Of a stretch of DNA of 64,000 bases, positions 59,334 to 64,000 are shown one piece after another. Source of the stretch: Phytohabitans houttuyneae. Its GTDB lineage: Bacteria; Actinomycetota; Actinomycetes; Mycobacteriales; Micromonosporaceae. The notes below the pieces were generated by a model, which was not told where the DNA came from, ran no database searches, and was given only the letters and a program-made list of their open reading frames with translations. Every line of letters begins with the position of its first letter. The stretch's first letter is position 1. The stretch covers positions 880,001 to 944,000 of the forward strand of contig NZ_BLPF01000004.1 of assembly GCF_011764425.1 (NCBI RefSeq). The letters run 5' to 3'. Both the position numbers and the translations under genes were made by a program.

Positions 59334-60287
59334 CTAGTCCTGTTGCGAGGTGAGGCGCACGTACACGAAGGAGAAGCCGGCCAGCACGATGAGCATGATC
59401 ACGCCGAGCGCGGCGGCCCCGTTGAGGTCGTTCTGGAAGAAGCCGTGCTGGTAGATGAGGTACGCGACCGAGGTGGCCGAGTCCTGAGTGCCGGCTCCGT
59501 TGGCGAGGATCAGCGGCTCGATGAACAGCTGCATCGTGGCCACGATCTGCAGCATCGCCATCAGCGACAGGATCAGCTTCGTCTGCGGGATCGTCACGTT
59601 CCAGATCCGCCGCCAGATCCCGGCGCCGTCGATCTCGGCGGCCTCGTACAGCTCGCCCGGGATGTTCTGCAAGGCGGCCAGGTAGATGAGCACGGCGGCG
59701 CCCATGTTCATCCACGTCGACGCGATGACCATCGCGGGCATCGTCATCGTCGTGGACTGCATCCACTCCGACGTCGGCAGGTGGAAGAACTTGAGGATCG
59801 CGTTGAAGAGGCCGGCGTCGCTCGGGTCGTACGCGTAGTACTTGAACAGGAACAGCGCGGACGCCGGCGGCAGCATCACCGGCAGGTACACCAGGATGCG
59901 CAGGTAGCCCTTCGCGTGGCGGAACTCGTTGAGCAGGATCGCCACGAAGAACGGCACCGCGTACCCGAGGATCAGGGCCAGCGCGGTGAAGTAGAAGGTG
60001 TTCTTCCACGCGGTCCAGAAGCTCGGGTCGTTGATGATGCGTTCGTAGTTGTCCCAGCCGACCCAGGTGGTCTCACCGCGTCGCGTCCGCTGAAAGCTCA
60101 TGACGACGCCGCGGACCATCGGGTACCAGGAGAAGATGGCGAAACACGCCACGGCGCCGATCAGAAACGCGTACCCGGTCAGGTTGTTCTGCAGCTGGCG
60201 CTTGCGCCGGCTCTGCCGCCGGGCCGGCGGCCGCGGCCGGGATCCGGACACCTCGGCGGGCTTGCCGTGCGCCGTGATTGTCGCCAT
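59334..60287 (-). CDS. Oligosaccharide ABC importer permease, MalF/UgpA type
   Basis: 317 residues. A basic N-terminus (RRQSRRKRQ) precedes six helices. The EAA loop is 'GELYEAAEIDGAGIWRRIWNVTIPQTK'. GGAG lies five bases before ATG 60287. It comes after the binding protein and before the MalG-type subunit, the standard CUT1 order. Confidence 0.93.
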   Translation of the reverse strand: MATITAHGKPAEVSGSRPRPPARRQSRRKRQLQNNLTGYAFLIGAVACFAIFSWYPMVRGVVMSFQRTRRGETTWVGWDNYERIINDPSFWTAWKNTFYFTALALILGYAVPFFVAILLNEFRHAKGYLRILVYLPVMLPPASALFLFKYYAYDPSDAGLFNAILKFFHLPTSEWMQSTTMTMPAMVIASTWMNMGAAVLIYLAALQNIPGELYEAAEIDGAGIWRRIWNVTIPQTKLILSLMAMLQIVATMQLFIEPLILANGAGTQDSATSVAYLIYQHGFFQNDLNGAAALGVIMLIVLAGFSFVYVRLTSQQD

Positions 60288-60367
60288 GAAGACTCCAGTG
60301 TTGGTCCATATGTCTTCGGTCTGGACGGAGGGTGCGGGGCCGCTGCCGCGACCCCCGCACGCCGACG

Positions 60368-61762
60368 TCAGCTACCCGTGCCACCTGTGGCGAGGACCTG
60401 GTTCACCTTTTCCTCGGCCGTCTTCAACAGCTGGTCGATGTTGGCCTTCGAGTCCGTCAGGACCGCGGACATCGCCGCGTCCAGTACCGCGTAGACGGCC
60501 TGCGCGTTCGGCGGCTCCACCTTCACCGGCACCGGGTTGTTCTCGAATGCCGCGAAGTCCTCGACCGTCACGTTCGCGTTCGCCTTGCGCTGCTCGAGCT
60601 CCTGGTTGTACGCGGCGCTGCCGACCGTGAACAGCTGCGGCTGCGGCAGGCCCACCGGGTTGTTCTGCGGCTTGGCCCGCACGTAGTCGAACTGGCCCTT
60701 GCCCGGGGTGAGCTTCTGGTACGCCAGCCACTTCAGGCCGGCCTCGACCTGCTCCTTGCTCAGGCCCTTCTTGAAGAAGTAGCCCTCGCCGCCGCCGAGC
60801 GTCGCCTTCGCCGGGCCGTCCTGGCCGGGCATCGGGCCCATCGCCCAGTCCTGGTACTTGCCCTGGAACTGGGTCACGATCGCGGTGGTGGCGTCCGGCG
60901 CGCCGATGAACATGCCGACCTTGCCGGCGCCCGCGTTGGTGAGCAGGTCCGGCCACTGCAGCAGCTGCTTTTCGCCCACGCTGTTGTCGGTGAACCGCAT
61001 GTCCTTGAGGGTCTGCAGCACCTGCTTGCCCTGCGCGTTGTTGAAGTCCGCCTTCTTGCCGTCCTCGGTCACCATCTGGCCGCCGAGCGAGTAGATCTCC
61101 GCGGTGAAGTGCCAACCGCCGGTGTTGCCCGCGCTGTACTCCGAGTACCCGGCGATCCCGTTGCCGAGTGCGGAGATCTTCTTCGCGGCCTCACGAACCT
61201 CGGCCCACGTCTTGGGCGGGTTCTTCACGTCGAGCCCGGCCTGCTGGAACAGGTTCTTGTTGTAGACGAGGCCCATCGAGTAGTTCTTCGTCGGGATGCC
61301 GTAGATCTTCCCGCCGTCGGTGAAGGCCGCCTTGGCGCCGGCGTCGACGCTGTCCCAGGTCGGCACCGTCGAGGTGTTGACGTACTCGGTGATGTCCATG
61401 ACCTGGCCGGAGTCGAGGACCTGCTGCAGGTCCGTCATGTACCCGTAGAAGACGTCCGTGGTCGTGCCGCCCTGCAGGCGCGCGGTGAAGTCCGGCGGGT
61501 TGTTGCACTGCGTGCCGACCGAGACGCTCTTGATCTCGATGTTCGGGTTTTCCTTCTCGAACGCGTCGACGTCCGCGTTCCAGTTGGCCAGAAGCTCCTT
61601 CTGCGACGCGACCGGCTGGCAGTCGACCGTGATGGAGACCTTTCCGCCGGACGAGGACGACCCGTCGTCGTCGCTCTTGGTGGAGCAGGCCGCGAGGCTG
61701 AGCCCCGCGAGACCGGCCGCGGCCGCTACGGCGACGACCTTTCGATACAGCGGTGCGGACAT
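60368..61762 (-). CDS. Oligosaccharide-binding lipoprotein (CUT1 family)
   Basis: 464 residues. Lipoprotein signal with 'GLSLAAC' (Cys at about residue 26). Mature domain of the SBP_bac_1 family: 'WNADVDAFEKENPNIEIKSVSVG', 'LQGGTTTDVFYGYMTDL', 'IPTKNYSMGLVYNKNLF' and 'MFIGAPDATTAIVTQF'. The start is fixed by AAGGA just upstream of ATG 61762. It captures an alpha-glucoside, judged from the GH13 enzyme in the operon. The upstream region holds MalR-like half-sites. Confidence 0.93.
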   Translation of the reverse strand: MSAPLYRKVVAVAAAAGLAGLSLAACSTKSDDDGSSSSGGKVSITVDCQPVASQKELLANWNADVDAFEKENPNIEIKSVSVGTQCNNPPDFTARLQGGTTTDVFYGYMTDLQQVLDSGQVMDITEYVNTSTVPTWDSVDAGAKAAFTDGGKIYGIPTKNYSMGLVYNKNLFQQAGLDVKNPPKTWAEVREAAKKISALGNGIAGYSEYSAGNTGGWHFTAEIYSLGGQMVTEDGKKADFNNAQGKQVLQTLKDMRFTDNSVGEKQLLQWPDLLTNAGAGKVGMFIGAPDATTAIVTQFQGKYQDWAMGPMPGQDGPAKATLGGGEGYFFKKGLSKEQVEAGLKWLAYQKLTPGKGQFDYVRAKPQNNPVGLPQPQLFTVGSAAYNQELEQRKANANVTVEDFAAFENNPVPVKVEPPNAQAVYAVLDAAMSAVLTDSKANIDQLLKTAEEKVNQVLATGGTGS

Positions 61763-62086
61763 AGTCCTTCCCTTCGGGAACTCCGGTTGCGTCATCGGTG
61801 CCCTGCGGTGACGCGTCACCGCAATGCGTCTGTGCTCGGCGGTGTGAATTGACTCGCTGGTGTCGATGGCTGGCCTGGCACCGGATTCGTGCTCAAGCGC
61901 AAGTGGAGTCACCGTAGCTAACACGACATATTTCTGCAAGGTTTCGATTGAACTCTGCAAAGTTGAGACTCAACCGTGTTTGATCGTTGACGGACACGCG
62001 TATTCCGCGACGAATGAGGCTTGCATGACGAAATGGGCGGTTGCCGCCGCTTCCACGGCTGCAACCGCCCGGAAATCCGGCTGTTA
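61763..62086. other. Regulatory region upstream of the oligosaccharide operon
   Basis: 324 bases without a gene, AT-rich for this genome between about 61900 and 62000. It contains the repeated CTGCAAG-type sites and a GTTGAG-A-CTCAAC palindrome. The right end is the 3' side of the DHFR-family gene. Confidence 0.6.
61933..61974. promoter_or_regulatory. Direct repeats TCTGCAAGGTT/TCTGCAAAGTT and adjoining palindrome
   Basis: TCTGCAAGGTT (61933-61943) and TCTGCAAAGTT (61954-61964) are spaced 21 bp, two helix turns, so a regulator would contact one face. GTTGAG-A-CTCAAC (61962-61974) is a perfect 13-bp palindrome overlapping the second. CTGCAAG is the half-site reported for MalR/Reg1 control of maltose and amylase genes in Streptomyces. 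Confidence 0.55.
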
Positions 62087-62626
62087 TCAGGGCAGTACGC
62101 GTGTCCAGATGTTGGTGGCGAGCGGCCCGTGGGTCAGGCTTGTCCGCTCCAGCCGCACGTTGTCGCCGCCCGGCCGCTCGAAGAGCCGGGTGCCGTCACC
62201 GAGCAGCACCGGCGCGACGCAGACCAGGACCTCGTCCGGCAGGCCGGCGTCGAGGCAGGCCCGCGCGGTGTTGGCGCCGAGGATGTTGACGTACTTGTCT
62301 CCGGCCGCCTCCTTGGCCGCCGCGACCGCGCGCTCCAGGTCGTCCATGAAGACCACGCTGGGCACCGGCTCGGCCGGGACCTGGTGGGTGAGCACGAACG
62401 TCGGGCCGTCCCACGCGCCGCCGAAGGCGCCTTCGTTTTCGGTGCCCTTGTTGGGGTCGTCGCCCTCGAACGTGCGCCGGCCGACCAGCAGCGCGCCGAT
62501 GCGGTGGACAAGGTCGTCCATGTCCGGGTTGGGCCCGAAGTACGGCTTCAGCCAGGACATGTCGCCGCCGTGCCCGGCGATGAAACCGTCCAGCGACATT
62601 GTCGCCGCGTAGAGCATCTTGGCCAT
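62087..62626 (-). CDS. Dihydrofolate reductase-family (RibD C-terminal) protein
   Basis: 179 residues. 'MLYAATMSLDGFIAGHGGDMSWL', 'ALLVGRRTFEG', 'FVLTHQVPAE', 'KYVNILGANTARACLDAGLPDEVLVCVAPVLLGDGTRLFE' are typical of the RibD_C/DHFR-like family (YyaP, YwjB). It lacks the true DHFR folate Asp arrangement. Probably an NADPH-dependent reductase of unknown substrate. It lies downstream of the sigma gene at 62725 in the same direction. Confidence 0.9.
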   Translation of the reverse strand: MAKMLYAATMSLDGFIAGHGGDMSWLKPYFGPNPDMDDLVHRIGALLVGRRTFEGDDPNKGTENEGAFGGAWDGPTFVLTHQVPAEPVPSVVFMDDLERAVAAAKEAAGDKYVNILGANTARACLDAGLPDEVLVCVAPVLLGDGTRLFERPGGDNVRLERTSLTHGPLATNIWTRVLP

Positions 62627-62724
62627 GAGCTGCCTCTTTCCCTCAAGTGACTCCTACACCCGTTGAGACGCCGGCCGCCGGAAAACTCATCGGCGGGCTT
62701 CTCAGAGGGGAATCGGTGGGCCTC

Positions 62725-63705
62725 TCACAGGGAGTCGGGCAGTCCGAACGCGGCGAACAGGCCGGTGTCGTGGAAAGCGCTGATCTCGGCGATCCGGCCG
62801 TCCGCCACCCGGAGCACCCCGATCGCAAACGCCTTGTACGTGTCGTCGCCGGGCGCGCACACGTACGAGGCCACGGCCGGCATGCCGTTGGCGGCGACCG
62901 GCACCACGCGGAACCGGCCGATGTAGTAAGGAAGCGCCGGGTCCCAGCTCGCCCGGAGTGTGGCGAGCACCGTGTCCCGGCCGGCGAACCACATCGGCCA
63001 CGGCGGCATGACCGCGCGGATGTCCTCGGCCATCAGGTCGGCCAGCGCGTCGAGGTCGGCCCGCTCGACCGCCTCCACGTAGCGGCGGACGACGGCCAGC
63101 TCCTCCTCGGTCGGGCCGAGCGGGTGCGTCCACTCCAGCCGGTGCTCGGGCAGGTGCTCGCGGAGCGTCGCGCGGGCCCGCTGCAGGGCGCTGTTGGTCG
63201 AGGCGACGCTGGCGTCGAGCGCGGACGCGGCCTCCTTCGCCGACCAGCCGAGCACGTCGCGCAGGATCAGCGTGGCCCGCTGGCGGGGTGGCAGGTGCTG
63301 GATGGCGACAAGGAACGCGAGCTCCATCGTCTCGCGGGTGACGGCCACGGAGTCCGGCTCCGCCTCGACCGGCGCGGCCCGGTCCGGAAACGGCTGCAGC
63401 CACGGGATGTCGGCGCGCGGTGGCAGGTCGGCGTCCGGGCCGGAGGGCGGCCCGAGGTCCTGCGGCAGCACGCGGCGGCCGCGGCCGCGCAGCGTGTCGA
63501 GGCAGGCGTTGGTGGCGATCCGGTACAGCCAGGCCCGCAGCGAGGAGCGACCGGCGAAGCCGTCCCGCCCTTTCCAGGCCCGCAGGAACGTCTCCTGCAC
63601 GAGGTCTTCGGCCTCGTCGTACGAGCCGAGCATCCGGTAGCAGTGCACGCGCAACTCCCGGCGGTGCCGCTCCACCAACTCCGCGAACGCGGACTCCTCG
63701 CCCAT
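62725..63705 (-). CDS. ECF sigma factor with C-terminal SnoaL-like domain
   Basis: 326 residues. Region 2 'AFAELVERHRRELRVHCYRMLGSYDEAEDLVQETFLRAWKGRDGF', region 4 'HLPPRQRATLILRDVLGWSAKEAASALDASVASTNSALQRARATL', then an NTF2/SnoaL-like domain (about 205-325; 'YVEAVERADLDALADLMAEDIRAVMPPWPMWFAGRDTV', 'ISAFHDTGLFAAFGLP'). This is the layout of SigJ/ECF41-related sigma factors, in which the fused domain controls activity in place of an anti-sigma factor. Divergent from another ECF gene 31 bp away. Confidence 0.92.
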   Translation of the reverse strand: MGEESAFAELVERHRRELRVHCYRMLGSYDEAEDLVQETFLRAWKGRDGFAGRSSLRAWLYRIATNACLDTLRGRGRRVLPQDLGPPSGPDADLPPRADIPWLQPFPDRAAPVEAEPDSVAVTRETMELAFLVAIQHLPPRQRATLILRDVLGWSAKEAASALDASVASTNSALQRARATLREHLPEHRLEWTHPLGPTEEELAVVRRYVEAVERADLDALADLMAEDIRAVMPPWPMWFAGRDTVLATLRASWDPALPYYIGRFRVVPVAANGMPAVASYVCAPGDDTYKAFAIGVLRVADGRIAEISAFHDTGLFAAFGLPDSL

Positions 63706-63736
63706 ACCGGGAACGCTACGTGGTTGTATCGGGGGC

Positions 63737-64000
63737 GTGGCTGGTACTGACGTCAAGCGGGTGGTGGAGGCGGTCTGGCGGATCGAGGCGCCGCGGCTGA
63801 TCGCGGGCCTCGCGCGGATGACGCACGACGTCGGCCTCGCCGAGGAGCTGGCGCAGGACGCGCTCGTCGCCGCGCTGGAGCAGTGGCCGGTCTCGGGCGT
63901 ACCGGATAATCCGGGCGCGTGGCTGATGGCCGTCTCCAAGCGGCGCGCGATCGACCACTTCCGCCGGCGCGAGCGCTTCGACCGCAAGGTCGAGGAGCTG
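63737..64000 (+). CDS. ECF sigma factor, ECF42/DUF6596 type (3' partial)
   Basis: 88 codons from GTG 63737 to the window edge, with no stop. 'VVEAVWRIEAPRLIAGLARMTHDVGLAEELAQDALVAALEQWP' and 'VPDNPGAWLMAVSKRRAIDHFRRRERFDRKVEEL' are the N-terminal region 2 of the ECF42 group, which often sits next to a DGPF (YCII) protein gene. That neighbour would be beyond the window. Complete members are about 400 residues with a C-terminal extension. Confidence 0.88.
   Translation, partial: MAGTDVKRVVEAVWRIEAPRLIAGLARMTHDVGLAEELAQDALVAALEQWPVSGVPDNPGAWLMAVSKRRAIDHFRRRERFDRKVEEL

Noticed and set aside
62773-62790. GGAAAGCGCTGATCTC, half of the LacI-like palindrome seen at 34845.
   Set aside because: Only one half matches and it lies inside the 3' coding part of the sigma gene at 62725, not in a promoter.
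1-64000. CRISPR arrays, prophage or insertion-sequence genes.
   Set aside because: No regularly spaced repeats, cas genes, transposases, integrases or phage structural genes were seen; the only repeats are the dispersed intergenic modules and the DG codon run.

Overview
The window is uniformly GC-rich, with dense, often overlapping genes, many GTG starts and almost no TTA codons. It looks like the chromosome of a filamentous or endospore-type actinomycete. The mix of families (SigE-type ECF factor, snapalysin, ROK regulators, an actinobacterial ebo cluster, WxL-like surface proteins, a conserved small gene next to dnaG) fits the Micromonosporaceae best. That placement is inference; no rRNA is present to settle it.

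Layout. (1) 1-5.2 kb: a cell-surface locus. It holds the end of an Ig-like protein with an LAxTG sorting signal, a sortase-fold protein lacking the catalytic His and Cys, a PstB-type ATPase, a secreted WxL-like protein and a DUF916/WxLIP-like protein with an LPRTG signal. (2) 5.3-7.7 kb: dnaG and a small conserved partner. (3) 7.8-11.6 kb: a ROK regulator divergent from a DrrA/DrrB-type exporter with two permeases. (4) 11.9-22.9 kb: a sugar locus. It holds a Tat-secreted TIM-barrel protein, a second ROK regulator, an Rbs/Xyl-type importer, a Gfo/Idh/MocA dehydrogenase and a 1105-residue secreted ThuA + PQQ-type sugar dehydrogenase + PKD protein. Two of these genes carry single-base homopolymer frameshifts. 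(5) 23.1-31.0 kb: an ebo-type operon of seven tightly coupled genes plus a polyprenyl synthase, in which an inositol-phosphate-synthase-like gene stands where other ebo clusters have the EboD sugar-phosphate cyclase. (6) 31.1-35.4 kb: sulfotransferase, secreted and membrane proteins, and a decayed stretch. (7) 35.4-37.2 kb: a 5'-3' exonuclease with a C-terminal clamp-binding motif, tRNA-Met(CAT), tRNA-Asn(GTT) and a small YtxH-like protein. (8) 37.4-45.1 kb: single enzymes, a SigE-type sigma/membrane-partner pair, intergenic repeats, and three truncated genes (nucleotidyltransferase, class A beta-lactamase, histidine phosphatase). (9) 45.1-56.6 kb: phosphotransferase, methyltransferases, an EamA exporter facing a MocR regulator, RtcB, a variant voltage-gated channel, hydrolase, acetyltransferase, snapalysin and a GGDEF-EAL protein. 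(10) 56.7-61.8 kb: an oligosaccharide importer with an alpha-glucosidase and MalR-like half-sites upstream. (11) 62.1-64 kb: a DHFR-family protein and two divergent ECF sigma genes, the last cut by the window edge.

How genes work together. The 12-23 kb locus would import a sugar and oxidise or isomerise it under a ROK repressor. The 56.7-61.8 kb operon imports malto- or isomalto-type oligosaccharides and cleaves them with the GH13 enzyme. The ebo-type operon probably builds a prenylated, cyclitol-derived metabolite and moves it out of the cytoplasm. The first 5 kb probably encodes an assembled surface complex like the Csc clusters of Firmicutes, with a non-catalytic sortase fold as a possible scaffold.

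The most interesting points are the Csc-like locus with its pseudo-sortase, the ebo-type cluster with an Ino1-like gene and its own prenyl synthase, the channel with an unusual filter and an EF-hand-like loop, and the MocR/EamA pair whose start codons overlap inside a cluster of GTTAC/GTTATC motifs.
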